Below, one piece after another: positions 28,633-37,735 of a stretch of 45,727 nucleotides of DNA (its first letter is position 1; each line of letters begins with the position of its first letter). Location: the NCBI GenBank assembly GCA_009731375.1, contig BJOX01000327.1, positions 14,119-59,845 of the forward strand, read 5' to 3'. This DNA comes from Paulinella micropora (lineage: Eukaryota > Cercozoa > Imbricatea > Euglyphida). A program made the position numbers and the translations under genes. The notes under the pieces were generated by a model. The model saw only the letters and a program-made list of their open reading frames with translations. It was not told the DNA's origin and did not search any database.

Positions 28633-28771
28633 TATTTATCAACTTCACTCTCATCCAATGTTGAATTTTCAACATAACGCTCATTTTCGTTTGTTTATAA
28701 ATATCTTGAAAAGTAAAAACGATGTTTGAAAACCACACGGGAGCGTTAGCGGGAGTGTGGATTTTCAAATA
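28629..28771. repeat. Double-hairpin intergenic element, copy B1
   Basis: The first hairpin has arms around ATATTTATCAAC (from 28630) and GTTTATAAATAT (to about 28703), with an inner palindrome ATGTTGAATTTTCAACAT. The second has arms TTTGAAAACCACAC (from 28718) and GTGTGGATTTTCAAA (to 28769). It lies between two convergent gene ends; the same junction in A has no such insert (the two genes overlap there). Confidence 0.7.
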
Positions 28772-29022
28772 TCAACGCATTCGTATAAGTGTATTTTATA
28801 CCACATATCATCATTTGAGCACATTAAAGGAATGGCTTCATCAAAACTAATACACCAATCTGACATTGGCTTATACACACATTTAAATTTAGTATCTATA
28901 CCTTTTTGAATACAATAAACACAACTTATATTCTTTTTTTCGCTTATCCGTGAGTAAAAGTCGCAGGCAGTCCGCGAAAATATTTTGATTATTAAAAAGT
29001 TTATCATCAGTAATATAACCAT
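28765..29022 (-). CDS. Small secreted Cys-rich protein (element B)
   Basis: About 85 residues from the ATG at 29020-29022 (MVILLMINFLIIKIF, a signal-like or anchor segment); the frame is open to 29067. The mature part (RTACDFYSRISE, CVYC and four further cysteines) is nearly identical to the plus-strand gene at 7100-7351 in A, while the leader differs. Transcribed against the structural cluster. Function unknown. Confidence 0.55.
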   Translation of the reverse strand: MVILLMINFLIIKIFSRTACDFYSRISEKKNISCVYCIQKGIDTKFKCVYKPMSDWCISFDEAIPLMCSNDDMWYKIHLYECVDI

Positions 29023-29046
29023 TTGTTTTTGACGTGTCAAAACAAA

Positions 29047-29409
29047 ATGACTGAATATAAATACCAAAAGATTATTTTTCTAAGCAATGATTTTGCTGGA
29101 GGAAGCAAAACATTTAATAAGAATATCCAAATGTCATTCACGCCAACCAAAATGAATATAAAATTTATCCACTATATGAACGACCAGACCGAAACCAAAA
29201 CCAGAATTCTTTACATGGATAGAATTGGAATTATTGAAACATTTGCGGACAGCACTACAGCAAACATTTCAAATCTCGGTTATAATTTGGGTGTTGTCGG
29301 ATGGACGGACGGACAATATACATTTAAAGTCCTTGAAACCGACAGCGGAAATATTGACACAGGAAATTTAGCGGGGCGAATTGTTGTGTGCCTAGAGTTT
29401 CTTGCTTAA
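29047..29409 (+). CDS. Small beta-rich structural protein (element B)
   Basis: 120 residues from ATG 29047 (MTEYKYQKIIFLSNDF). Near identical to the broken gene at 6712-7077 in A and intact here, ending LAGRIVVCLEFLA. Predicted all-beta, no signal or membrane segment. The ATPase starts 9 nt after the stop. A capsid or vertex accessory protein is the likely role, from location only. Confidence 0.6.
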   Translation: MTEYKYQKIIFLSNDFAGGSKTFNKNIQMSFTPTKMNIKFIHYMNDQTETKTRILYMDRIGIIETFADSTTANISNLGYNLGVVGWTDGQYTFKVLETDSGNIDTGNLAGRIVVCLEFLA

Positions 29410-29417
29410 TATATAAG

Positions 29418-30224
29418 ATGGAAAAAATCAATAGCATTAAGGTGAAGCCAGTAAAACAAGAGGGTGATGGAGATAAAAAAGCAAAAGGTTATAAATTATT
29501 CAATGAGCCGTATGCCAATATATTTCTTCTCGCTCGTAAGAAGAGCGGGAAAACAACAGCACTATTTGAAATACTGAAACGGACAACAGACAGAAAAACC
29601 CGTATTGTTATTATTGCTTCAACAATCCACAAGGACTACATTTATAAAGCAATGGTTAAGCACTTTAAGAACAGAGGCAACCCAATGGCAATTTATACCT
29701 TTCTCAAATCAGATGGTGTGAATGTCATTGATTACGAATTAGACAAATTGAACAAACCAGACGAAGAACAAGAAGGAGAAATCAAAGATGAAGAAGAAAT
29801 AGAGAAACCACAATTTTTATACTTTGGAAAAGAAAAGAAACAGAGCGTCGCGGAGGCAAAAGAAAGGCCAACTAAGTATATTTCGCCAGAGGTTGTTTTT
29901 GTTTTGAATGATTTAGGGAGCGGTTTAAGAGATAAGTCCGTAAGCGATTTGTTAAAAAAGAATAGGCACTATAAATCAAAGGTGATTATGTCTAGTCAGT
30001 ATTTGAACGACCTACGGCCAGAAGCCATTAAGCAGTTAGATTATCTATTAATCTTTCCAAGCCAGTCTCAGGACAAAATGGAACTCGTGTATAAACACTT
30101 AGACTTATCTTTTGATTTTGATTACTTTCTTCAAAAGTATCACGAAGCAACAAAGGAGAGATTTAATTTTCTTTATGTTTCAAGTGTTGATGATGAGTTA
30201 AGAAAAATTTTGCTTACAGATTAA
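29418..30224 (+). CDS. ATPase: A32-type packaging ATPase with altered Walker B (element B)
   Basis: 268 residues from ATG 29418 (MEKINSIKVKPV). Walker A-like ARKKSGKTT near residues 37-45; Walker B reads VVFVLNDLG, with Asn at residue 164 (AAT at 29907-29909) where A has Asp. The conserved sensor-like stretch KVIMSSQYLNDLRPE follows. The frame is intact and stops with TAA before the basic protein. Because the first Walker B acid coordinates Mg in this family, activity of this copy is doubtful. Confidence 0.8.
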   Translation: MEKINSIKVKPVKQEGDGDKKAKGYKLFNEPYANIFLLARKKSGKTTALFEILKRTTDRKTRIVIIASTIHKDYIYKAMVKHFKNRGNPMAIYTFLKSDGVNVIDYELDKLNKPDEEQEGEIKDEEEIEKPQFLYFGKEKKQSVAEAKERPTKYISPEVVFVLNDLGSGLRDKSVSDLLKKNRHYKSKVIMSSQYLNDLRPEAIKQLDYLLIFPSQSQDKMELVYKHLDLSFDFDYFLQKYHEATKERFNFLYVSSVDDELRKILLTD

Positions 30225-30265
30225 AATAATATTTTTAGAATTAATAAATATTTTTTCATAGTATA

Positions 30266-30573
30266 ATGGTAGTGAAAACAACTCGTGTTGAAGTTATTCC
30301 AACAATCGGCAAACGAACTATTAACTCAAGCACAATGGCTGGAGGTAAAAAGAAGTCTGGTCGCAAGAAGAAGCAAGGAGGCAAGGGACAGGCTGGCGGT
30401 AAAATTAACTGGGCAAAGGTTGGGAAAACGGCTTTGGCTGTTAATAAATTCCTTCGTGATAACAAAGTAATTTCTAGAACTGCGGGAGCCTTAAGCAGTA
30501 TTGGAGTTCCTTATGCTGGGTCTGTCCAAGCCACCGCTTCAAAACTCGGATATGGCAAGAGAAAGCAGAGAGG
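30266..30573 (+). CDS. Small very basic core-like protein, first copy, truncated by gap (element B)
   Basis: About 103 residues before the 10-N gap at 30574-30583. Starts MVVKTTRVEVIPTIGKRT, then the Lys/Gly tract and SRTAGALSSIGVPYAGSV. It lacks only the last few residues. The sequence after the gap repeats the same gene from TRVEVIPTIG, so the long frame through the gap is not a real protein. Confidence 0.6.
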
Positions 30574-30583
30574 NNNNNNNNNN

Positions 30584-30892
30584 ACTCGTGTTGAAGTTAT
30601 TCCAACAATCGGCAAACGAACTATTAACTCAAGCACAATGGCTGGAGGTAAAAAGAAGTCTGGTCGCAAGAAGAAGCAAGGAGGCAAGGGACAGGCTGGC
30701 GGTAAAATTGACTGGCAAAAAGTCGGCAAAACCGCAATGGCTGTTGATAAATTTCTTCGCGGTAATAAGTTAATCTCTAGGACTGCGGGAGCATTAAGTA
30801 GCGTCGGGGTACCTTACGCTGGTAGTGTTGGTGCTGTAGCATCAAGACTGGGGTATGGTAAGCAGAGAGGAAGAGGTGCCCTTAAATTCTAA
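30584..30892 (+). CDS. Small very basic core-like protein, second copy, start in gap (element B)
   Basis: Nearly identical to the first copy over its first 130 bp and then diverged, ending GRGALKF as in A. It may be a tandem paralogue or an unmerged contig from a second element copy. Complete at the C-terminus; the first few residues fall in the gap. Confidence 0.55.
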   Translation, partial: TRVEVIPTIGKRTINSSTMAGGKKKSGRKKKQGGKGQAGGKIDWQKVGKTAMAVDKFLRGNKLISRTAGALSSVGVPYAGSVGAVASRLGYGKQRGRGALKF

Positions 30893-31143
30893 AAAACTAA
30901 TTTGATATAACACAGAAGTATTTTTTTGTTAATATAGTATTTTTGATTTAAATAATGAAATCAAAAATTGTCGTCAAGAAAGTGAAGAAACAGAAATTAA
31001 GACCCCGCGTGTTTATAGGAACAAAAGCGGGAAGCCGTATATTATCCAGAAGGGTAAAAAATATTATCTTAATTTTGGTAAGAAAACAAATGATATGAGC
31101 ACACTTCAAATTGTTAAACTTTTTATGAAATACTTGAGCACAA

Positions 31144-31165
31144 AATCTCCGACGCGTCGGAGATT
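31144..31165. repeat. 20-bp palindrome, copy 2
   Basis: ATCTCCGACGCGTCGGAGAT at 31145-31164, perfect and extendable by one A/T pair on each side. In coding sequence; absent from the A homologue. Confidence 0.85.
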
Positions 31166-31197
31166 GGAAGCAAAGAAAAAAGAAAAGAAGGAGGATA

Positions 31198-31217
31198 ATC
31201 TCCGACATGTCGGAGAT
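31198..31217. repeat. 20-bp palindrome, copy 3
   Basis: ATCTCCGACATGTCGGAGAT, identical to copy 1, with GATA on both sides. In coding sequence; absent from the A homologue. Confidence 0.85.
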
Positions 31218-31793
31218 AAGCGGAAAGTCCAGAGCCTGTCTGAGATTGAGCAGAATACGAGAACCGCCATTAATGACCACTTAGACAAACTCAGAAAGGA
31301 GAAATACGAAAAGATTGATGAGATTGACCAAAAAGAGAAAAAGGCACAGGCGGATGCTGAAGAAGAAAAGAAGAGGCAAGAAAGAAAAGACATAGCAGAT
31401 GCNNNNNNNNNNNNNNNNNNNNNNNNNNNNNNNNNNNNNNNNNNNNNNNNNNNNNNNNNNNNNNNNNNNNNNNNNNNNNNNNNNNNNNNNNNNNNNNNNN
31501 NNNNNNNNNNNNNNNNNNNNNNNNNNNNNNNNNNNNNNNNNNNNNNNNNNNNNNNNNNNNNNNNNNNNNNNNNNNNNNNNNNNNNNNNNNNNNNNNNNNN
31601 NNNNNNNNNNNNNNNNNNNNNNNNNNNNNNNNNNNNNNNNNNNNNNNNNNNNNNNNNNNNNNNCCCTTACCTAATTTAGGAGATGAAGCACCATTGAAAA
31701 CGAAAGAGCAATATGAGGAAGAAAAAAAGCAAAAACAGAAAGATATTGAAACACTGAAATTAGCAGGATATACAGATAAATTCATAAAAAAAG

Positions 31794-33021
31794 ATGAGTC
31801 GTAAAGACTTACAAAAAGCCAGCCAAGATATTCAGAAGGCTATAGCCACAGCAACATCTTTAGAGGAACAGAAAAAGTTAGCAGAAGAAAAGAAAGCAGA
31901 AGAAAAGAGTAAGCATTTTGAACATTTACAAATTAATCAATTTTTAATCTCTGCATTTTCAAAAACTTATCACCCAAACATTACTATAAAAGAGTTAGCA
32001 CAGGCTTTAAAAAAGAGACTAGATAATGATGGACATAAAAAATTAAATTACAAAGACACTTCAAAGTGGATTATTGACATGATTAAAAGGTTTAATATTG
32101 ATGTTAGAAATGAAAAGGAAAACGTAAAAAGAAAAGTGGCGGATTATGCTAGATATGAAGATTATATGGGCACTAGTGAGCAAAAAGGTAGTGGAGCGAA
32201 GACATTAGAAGAATTAATTGATAAGGTATTTTCAATAAAAATAATTAAAAAAATATTTATCCCGCAAAGATTGGAAACACACAATGAATAAAAAGGACTT
32301 TGTAAATACTCTAACGAACAAAATGACAATAGCCCCAAATGTTGATAAACAAGTTTCAAATGATTTGAATATTGACGAGGGAATGCCCCAACCGCTACCC
32401 CCAAGCGTCGCGGAGATACCGCTACCCCCGAGCGTCGCGGAGACGCCACAGCCAGAGCCACAGCAACAACAGCAAGAGGAGACAACCATACCCCCGAGCG
32501 TCGCGGAGACGCCACAGCAGGAGGGTGAGGGGCGTGGATTAATGACTAATGAAATAGATGATATAATGAAAAAATATGGATGGTATCTCGGAGCGATAGC
32601 AAGTGATGAAATCTACAAACTAAATCCAGAAAAAAGAAAGCGATACGGATTTATTATGAATTTAGATAATCACAAACAAGCGGGGTCTCATAGGATTGCT
32701 ATATGGGTAAGTCTGGATAAAGACAGAAGTGTTGAAGTGTATGACCCTTTGGCTGAATATCAACCGACTGAAGACTTTCAACAACAAATGAAACAACTAA
32801 TAGATAAAAGCCACCCAGATAGTTATTTATTGATGAAGGTCAATCAAGTAAAACAACAATCTGATACGAGCGACACATGTGGATGGCACTCAATGCGGTT
32901 TCTTTTAGAGCGAGCAAAAGGAGTGCGATTTAAATTTGCTAGTGGCTATACAGACTTAAAAGAAGACGAAGCGGAAAAATTGAAAGCACAGAATGGTTAT
33001 GGATTTGACACCTTTTTGTAA
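31794..33021 (+). pseudogene. PRO: Adenain/Ulp1-type protease with N-terminal domain, frameshift in an A-run (element B)
   Basis: The first frame (31794-32291) gives a helical, charged N-terminal domain similar to A. At the seven-A run 32247-32253 the expected frame is lost; the second frame (protease part, ATG at 32284) runs to 33021. The linker has PPSVAE repeats. The protease shows GSHRIAIWV (His near residue 134 of the second frame), EVYDP and DTCGWHS (Cys near 199). A has Trp after the His, as is usual, and B has Arg. The 245-residue second part could still be made alone from 32284. Confidence 0.75.
32397..32515 (+). repeat. PPSVAE coding repeats with a GC-rich 12-mer
   Basis: Three units each contain AGCGTCGCGGAG (32404, 32431, 32497) in the protease linker. 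The same 12-mer is at 29844-29855 in the B ATPase, where A has a different, AT-richer sequence. Confidence 0.7.
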
Positions 33022-33047
33022 AAGATATTTTCTAATATATACACATC

Positions 33048-33833
33048 ATGGAGTACAAGGGAGGAAGAAGTTCGGGTATCTATTACATAAATAGCAAAAA
33101 TAGAATAACGGGGACAGACAGCGACTTTACACACGAAGTCAATATGCAGGGTCTAGACAATCCCACACATTGTAAAATTCTTCATATTTATGTGCCGAAA
33201 TCGTATTACTCCGTGGCTTCACCATATAATACTTTTACATTATCCGAAGACGGATATGAGGCTTTAATTACAATACCTGAGGGCAACTACACAATGAACA
33301 ATCTAAAAAATAAACTATCTGAGGTGTTATCCGCAGACAGCCCAAATAATTATACTTATGTTGTATCCAGTAATAATACCAACATAGAACCAGAGGACGG
33401 CAAATTAACATTCAGTGTGTCAGAGAATAAAGGTATTCAACCGCGGTTTATATTTGATGCTGATACACGTATTCACGAGGTAATGGGTTTTGATAGAAAC
33501 TCAACATATTTCTTTGCTAATGATTTAATTAAATCGCCAAATGTAATTATTTTAACTGGTGAAAAAACTTTGTATCTTCAATCTGATTTGGTGAATGAAG
33601 GTGATAATCATGTGCTACAAGAAATATACACTGCCAACGAAATTCCTTTTGGTTCTGTTATCTATGATGGAAGCGGGTCTGAGTATGGTAAAACATTGTC
33701 CGCTAATTCAAACAACGTATTCAGGTTTTATTTGACGGACGAAAACGACCAAGCGATTAATCTTAATGGTTTGGGTATCGTTATGACTTTATTGGTTTAT
33801 CGTGAAACTAATTACTTTAGTTTATTTAATTGA
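33048..33833 (+). CDS. mCP: Penton-like minor capsid protein (element B)
   Basis: 261 residues, intact, nearly identical to 2434-3246 in A. N-terminal YYINSKNRITGTDSDF and a single beta-barrel domain fit vertex proteins of polinton-like viruses. It starts 26 bp after the protease end, with no hairpins between, and is followed by the MCP leader. Confidence 0.72.
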   Translation: MEYKGGRSSGIYYINSKNRITGTDSDFTHEVNMQGLDNPTHCKILHIYVPKSYYSVASPYNTFTLSEDGYEALITIPEGNYTMNNLKNKLSEVLSADSPNNYTYVVSSNNTNIEPEDGKLTFSVSENKGIQPRFIFDADTRIHEVMGFDRNSTYFFANDLIKSPNVIILTGEKTLYLQSDLVNEGDNHVLQEIYTANEIPFGSVIYDGSGSEYGKTLSANSNNVFRFYLTDENDQAINLNGLGIVMTLLVYRETNYFSLFN

Positions 33834-33910
33834 TTCTTCAATCTGTTGAAAGCGCGGTAATTATTTTTAATTTTAGAATTATTTATTTTTTCTATAGATA
33901 TATTCTCGTA

Positions 33911-33930
33911 ATCTCAAACTTGTTTGAGAT
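33911..33930. repeat. 20-bp palindrome, copy 4 (MCP leader)
   Basis: ATCTCAAACTTGTTTGAGAT: 9-bp arms around a TT centre, with an A/T pair where other copies have C/G. It lies 40 bp upstream of the MCP start; the MCP leader in A lacks it. Confidence 0.8.
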
Positions 33931-33970
33931 AGTTAGTTTATTTACGCTACGTAAAAAAAAAAAACAAAAA

Positions 33971-35422
33971 ATGCCCGTCCAATACGGAGGAGAACTAGTC
34001 CATCAGACTAAGGAACTGCTCACGGGTAAGTATGAATTGAACAAACTTACTGCCCGTGAAGGGTCGGCTGATGTTGTTCTCACAACTGCGGGTGGACTTG
34101 AAAGCACCTTTGAAATCCCTACTCGTCCTTTGAACCTTGCGAGGTCTGTCTTGCGATTTACTTACACCCCTGCCACATCTGCTGGTTATAATCGTATGTT
34201 TATGGATTGCTTGCCTATGATACAAGGAATTGAACTGCGAAGCCGAAGCGGTCAATATTTGTGCAATCTTCAACACGTGGGCAATTACACTAAGATGATT
34301 TGGAAGCCCGAAATTAAATATGAAAAATTTATGGCACTTGAAAACCACGGGGCGGGTGTATCTAGCGGGGCTATGCTTCAAAAGTGTAATGCTGGAAAAG
34401 TTGAGATAGGAAGTGTAGCGGAAAGAAAAGCAATTACTGATGCAGCCAATACTGCTGGAGTGGTTGCTGCAGTTCAAGGATACTACAAAGTGCCACTTGT
34501 TAATGCCCGCCGTCATAATGATACTGCTCTCGCCGATAGCACTGCTGGAAATTATAGCCTTGTTAATGTTCCTTTTGAGGAGGCTAAGTATTTTGAAGGA
34601 GGCGGTAATGGAACGGCTACCCCTGTCATTAAAGTTAAACTTCCGTTGGGTATGATTTTTGGAACTATTTTTGAACTAGATAAGACTATTGGTTTTAATG
34701 AAATTTTGGATTTGCGAATTGTGTGGGAGGGTACTAACCGCTCTACTTTCTATGGAACTGATGCAAGCAGTATTTCCACTGGTGCTGCACAGGTTGCTGT
34801 TGGTGCAACTATTTCAAACTTGAATCTGTTTCTTGCCGTAGAGACTGACCCAAATGTTATCCTTGGTGTACAGCAGAAGATTGCGGGAGAAGGTTTCCCA
34901 TTTAAGATTGAATACCCTATCTCTTGGAAGCAGAACCTCTCAACAACAAGCCAAAATTTCGTAGTAAAAATGAACCGCTCACAGGGTGAGAGAATTAGAA
35001 GAATTTATACTTCCGCATTCCACAACGACGAAAATAAAAATACTGCTTTCGACAATGACAACAGAGCGGATGCGAAGATAATTTCATATTATACAACTCT
35101 GGATGGTTCGCGTCTTCAACAATTTGACGTTGACACATCTGAGAATGAAGACTATATGATTTTGAATGATAAGTTGAAGGGTAGTGCTATCCTAAACAGC
35201 GATGTCTATCATAACAACTGGTTTCATGTGGATACTTGGGACAATAACCGCCCCCTGTGCGATAAGGATACCGACGGGTATGAGGTGAGTGGTCTGAGCC
35301 TTGACACTGAGAGGCGATATGAGTTCGTTTCAAATACTGCTGGAAACAATTTTAACCATTACACTTATGCCATTCTTCAACGAAGCGTGCTTGTGAAGGG
35401 AATTGAAATTTTGATGAGTTGA
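33971..35422 (+). CDS. MCP: Major capsid protein, double jelly roll (element B)
   Basis: 483 residues from ATG 33971 (MPVQYGGELVHQ), chosen because A starts at the same motif; the frame is open to 33830, but that part is leader-like and AT-rich. Shared blocks with A include PTRPLNLARSVLRFTYT, QYLCNLQHVGNYT, YPISWK and the EILDLRIVWEGT segment. Loop regions (about residues 130-210) vary between A and B, as expected for exposed MCP loops. Intact; ends TGA inside the following hairpin. Confidence 0.82.
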   Translation: MPVQYGGELVHQTKELLTGKYELNKLTAREGSADVVLTTAGGLESTFEIPTRPLNLARSVLRFTYTPATSAGYNRMFMDCLPMIQGIELRSRSGQYLCNLQHVGNYTKMIWKPEIKYEKFMALENHGAGVSSGAMLQKCNAGKVEIGSVAERKAITDAANTAGVVAAVQGYYKVPLVNARRHNDTALADSTAGNYSLVNVPFEEAKYFEGGGNGTATPVIKVKLPLGMIFGTIFELDKTIGFNEILDLRIVWEGTNRSTFYGTDASSISTGAAQVAVGATISNLNLFLAVETDPNVILGVQQKIAGEGFPFKIEYPISWKQNLSTTSQNFVVKMNRSQGERIRRIYTSAFHNDENKNTAFDNDNRADAKIISYYTTLDGSRLQQFDVDTSENEDYMILNDKLKGSAILNSDVYHNNWFHVDTWDNNRPLCDKDTDGYEVSGLSLDTERRYEFVSNTAGNNFNHYTYAILQRSVLVKGIEILMS

Positions 35423-35569
35423 TATTTGTAAATTCACACTCTCGTTGCTGTCGCAACTCTCGTGTGTTTTACAAACATCGATGATTAATAATTTTTTTTA
35501 AAATTTTAATGATATAAGCATTTCGAGAATAAGCGAAAGTGCGAAGCACGAAGTGAAATTCTCAAAATG
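35421..35569. repeat. Double-hairpin intergenic element, copy B2
   Basis: The first hairpin has arms 35421-35432 and 35468-35479 with inner stem GTTGC/GCAAC, overlapping the MCP stop. The second has arms GCATTTCGAGAAT (35518-35530) and ATTCTCAAAATGC (35558-35570), 12 of 13 pairing, with a core that is the reverse complement of the core in copies A1/A2. The second arm contains the next gene's ATG. A has no hairpin at this junction. Confidence 0.75.
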
Positions 35570-36802
35570 CATCAGAGAAATTTAATCGCACAAAATCCCG
35601 ACGGTGATTTCGTAAATGTAAAAGTAGGTCATGATGGCTATCTTGAGACTAATGTTGAAAAAACAGCATTTGGCGAATTAGCAACATCACAATACACCCC
35701 GATTACACAAGAAACATTTATGTATAATGTAAATACCTCTAAGTGGAACACAAGCACTACTAGTGCTACATTAGAGCAAAAGAGTGCTATGGCATATCTA
35801 ACAACACAGGCAGTTGGAGGTTCAAGGTTATTCATTGAAACAAAAAAGAAAATTAAATATCGTGCTGGTATGGGTGTATGTGTCAGATTTACTGCTTTGT
35901 GGAATACAAATGAAGCAGGCGGATATTCATCTTATGTAGGTATTGGTGATTCCTTCTTGACGGACGGATTTTTCTTCTCAAGAGAAAATGGTGTAATGAA
36001 AATATACCAATTAAACAACTCCACTGTCATTACCGAGGTTAAACAAAGTCTATGGAATGTAGATAAAGCAGATGGAACGGATTACTTACCAGCCATTGAT
36101 TTCAGTAAGGGTAATGTATTTCAGATTAAATATCAATACTTGGGTTTCGGGCAGATATCATTTTATATTGAAAATCCAAACACTGGACAATTTCAACTAG
36201 TCCATGCTATACGATATGCCAACAGCAAAACTGCTACATCTCTTAATAATACTACTTTACCATTCTTGGCTTCTTTGGCTGTTGGTGCTAATCCGCAAAT
36301 CCAAAGCCTTAGAATTGCCAGTGTTGGATGCTTTATTGAAGGAACTGAAATCATAAGAGGTATTCCATTTATTTATGAAAGAACAGCAAATACAACGAAT
36401 GTAGCAACTCATGCTTTTACTATGAGAAATAATACCAATATTATTGGAAACACTATTGCTAATTATAGTATAGTGTATCCTAGACGGCTAAATATTCTAA
36501 ATACTGACACTAAAAGTAGCGTAATAATTAAGGTAATAAAAAATGCTACACTTACAGGTGCCGTGTATGCTGAGAACAATACAAATACGAGTTTAGTTTC
36601 GTTTGATACTACTGCCACTATTAGTGGCGGGAATGTGATTGCTGTTGTATTCGTGAATACAAGTGATGCTCAAAGTATAAATTTTGCTGATTATGATTTA
36701 GATGACATGTTGCCAAGCGAAAGGCTAACTATAACAGCACAGGCTACTTTAAATCAGACTATAAGTATTCAGTATGCTTTTACTTGGATTGAAGACCCTT
36801 AG
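35567..36802 (+). CDS. p411 virion surface protein (element B)
   Basis: 411 residues, intact. The N-terminal domain (residues 1-270: HDGYLETN, AFGELATSQYTPITQE, IKYRAGMGVCVRFTALWN, YVGIGDSFLTDGFFF) resembles a phage-like structural module of unknown function, possibly with a lectin-type sandwich. The C-terminal 140 residues form another beta-rich domain. Last gene of the structural cluster; convergent and overlapping with the minus-strand gene ending at 36780. A partial homologue is at 1-770. Confidence 0.6.
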   Translation: MHQRNLIAQNPDGDFVNVKVGHDGYLETNVEKTAFGELATSQYTPITQETFMYNVNTSKWNTSTTSATLEQKSAMAYLTTQAVGGSRLFIETKKKIKYRAGMGVCVRFTALWNTNEAGGYSSYVGIGDSFLTDGFFFSRENGVMKIYQLNNSTVITEVKQSLWNVDKADGTDYLPAIDFSKGNVFQIKYQYLGFGQISFYIENPNTGQFQLVHAIRYANSKTATSLNNTTLPFLASLAVGANPQIQSLRIASVGCFIEGTEIIRGIPFIYERTANTTNVATHAFTMRNNTNIIGNTIANYSIVYPRRLNILNTDTKSSVIIKVIKNATLTGAVYAENNTNTSLVSFDTTATISGGNVIAVVFVNTSDAQSINFADYDLDDMLPSERLTITAQATLNQTISIQYAFTWIEDP

Positions 36803-37358
36803 AGAAAAAAATTAAATCGTTAATTTTCCAAATATCACTTTTTAAAATACTTGATAAAATTATTTTTCTAACTTCATTCATTTCTTCATTTTTTTCTAGA
36901 AATGAAAGCACACATGCCACATCGCAAAATCTATCATCGTCAATTGAAACTGATAAAACATTTTTTTTATTACACTCTTTACAAGGTAATCTCCAACTTG
37001 TTGGAGATAATTTATTTAATATACATCCTTCTTCTGTACATGTAGCAGTCGCTATCTCTTCTCCTACATTAGCCTTTATTTCAGTAATCCCCGTTTCTTT
37101 TAAATCAGCAGTCGTAAAAGGACTGCTTTCTTCCTCAATCAACACGCTTTCTAATGGGATAACTACTTTCACATTATCATCTATGTTGGAAATTCCAACA
37201 TTGGGTTTATATTGTTCATAGAAAGAAACAATGTCAGGCTTAGTCCATTTAATTGTCCGCTTTTTGACATTATCTCCGACACGTCGGAGATTTTCATCAA
37301 TGTTCCATTTTTCAATTTCATTCAAGTAGTCCTGCTTGGTGCTCAGGTCTGTCATCAT
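36780..37358 (-). CDS. Zinc-binding protein of unknown function (element B)
   Basis: 192 residues. The C-terminal half has LPCKECNKKNVLSVSIDDDRFCDVAC, a CxxC...CxxxC cluster that recalls MYM/TRASH-type fingers. Two 20-bp palindromes (36989-37008 and 37272-37291) lie inside the coding frame and are translated (one as NLRRVGD). It overlaps the p411 gene end by 23 bp. No counterpart is seen in the visible part of A. Confidence 0.55.
   Translation of the reverse strand: MMTDLSTKQDYLNEIEKWNIDENLRRVGDNVKKRTIKWTKPDIVSFYEQYKPNVGISNIDDNVKVVIPLESVLIEEESSPFTTADLKETGITEIKANVGEEIATATCTEEGCILNKLSPTSWRLPCKECNKKNVLSVSIDDDRFCDVACVLSFLEKNEEMNEVRKIILSSILKSDIWKINDLIFFSKGLQSK
36989..37008. repeat. 20-bp palindrome, copy 5
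   Basis: ATCTCCAACTTGTTGGAGAT, 9-bp arms around TT, with TAAT on both sides of the CTCC...GGAGA core. Inside the zinc-protein gene. Confidence 0.85.
37272..37291. repeat. 20-bp palindrome, copy 6
   Basis: ATCTCCGACACGTCGGAGAT, 9-bp arms around AC. Inside the zinc-protein gene. Confidence 0.85.
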
Positions 37359-37378
37359 ATACTATTAATATTATTTTT

Positions 37379-37666
37379 TTAAATATATTTTTTTACTTCA
37401 CTTTTAATGTCGGTGAATTTGTCAAACCAAGGCTGTTTCATAACCCATTCAAGATATGGCTTATCAATTGTAGCAATATCAGAAACCTTCTTCCCGCGAT
37501 ACTTACCAAATGGAAAAACATCGGTTGGCTTGCCTGCCCGTGCCTTTTCAATCATTTGGATTTCGTCGTTAATTATCTTTTTAACATCGGTAAGAGAAAA
37601 TGTTTCTTTTTTATTTTCAATAGAGAGTTTCTCAAACTTCTCGCATAGTCTTGTTAGGGCAGTCAT
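37379..37666 (-). CDS. ExoX-C-like domain protein
   Basis: 95 residues. FPFGKYRGKKVSDIATIDKP followed by YLEWVMKQPWF matches the small C-terminal domain of exodeoxyribonuclease X and related stand-alone proteins, common in phages and giant viruses; the nuclease domain itself is absent. The N-terminal 40 residues are helical. It lies between the polymerase and the zinc-protein gene on the same strand, suggesting a replication or repair accessory. Confidence 0.6.
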   Translation of the reverse strand: MTALTRLCEKFEKLSIENKKETFSLTDVKKIINDEIQMIEKARAGKPTDVFPFGKYRGKKVSDIATIDKPYLEWVMKQPWFDKFTDIKSEVKKYI

Positions 37667-37735
37667 TGGTATATATAGAGTGGTAAAAAATTTATTGAAA
37701 AAAATTAATTATTAATATTGTTAAACGTCTTTAAT

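Larger units (their letters stand above)
30955..31804 (+). pseudogene. Lys/Glu-rich protein upstream of protease, frameshift and N-gap (element B)
   Basis: Starts at ATG 30955 (MKSKIVVKKVKK). At the C-run 31003-31006 B is one base shorter than A, so the frame shifts; the expected frame carries YIIQKGKKYYLNFGKK and MSTLQIVK (31095). A charged coiled-coil region follows, then a 261-N gap (31403-31663), then about 45 codons ending at TAA 31802-31804. Two palindromes (31144-31165 and 31198-31217) are inserted in coding sequence relative to A. The stop overlaps the next gene's ATG. Confidence 0.55.

Noticed and set aside
30266-30892. A 208-residue double basic protein
   Set aside because: The frame crosses a 10-N gap and repeats the same gene; gap length is nominal.
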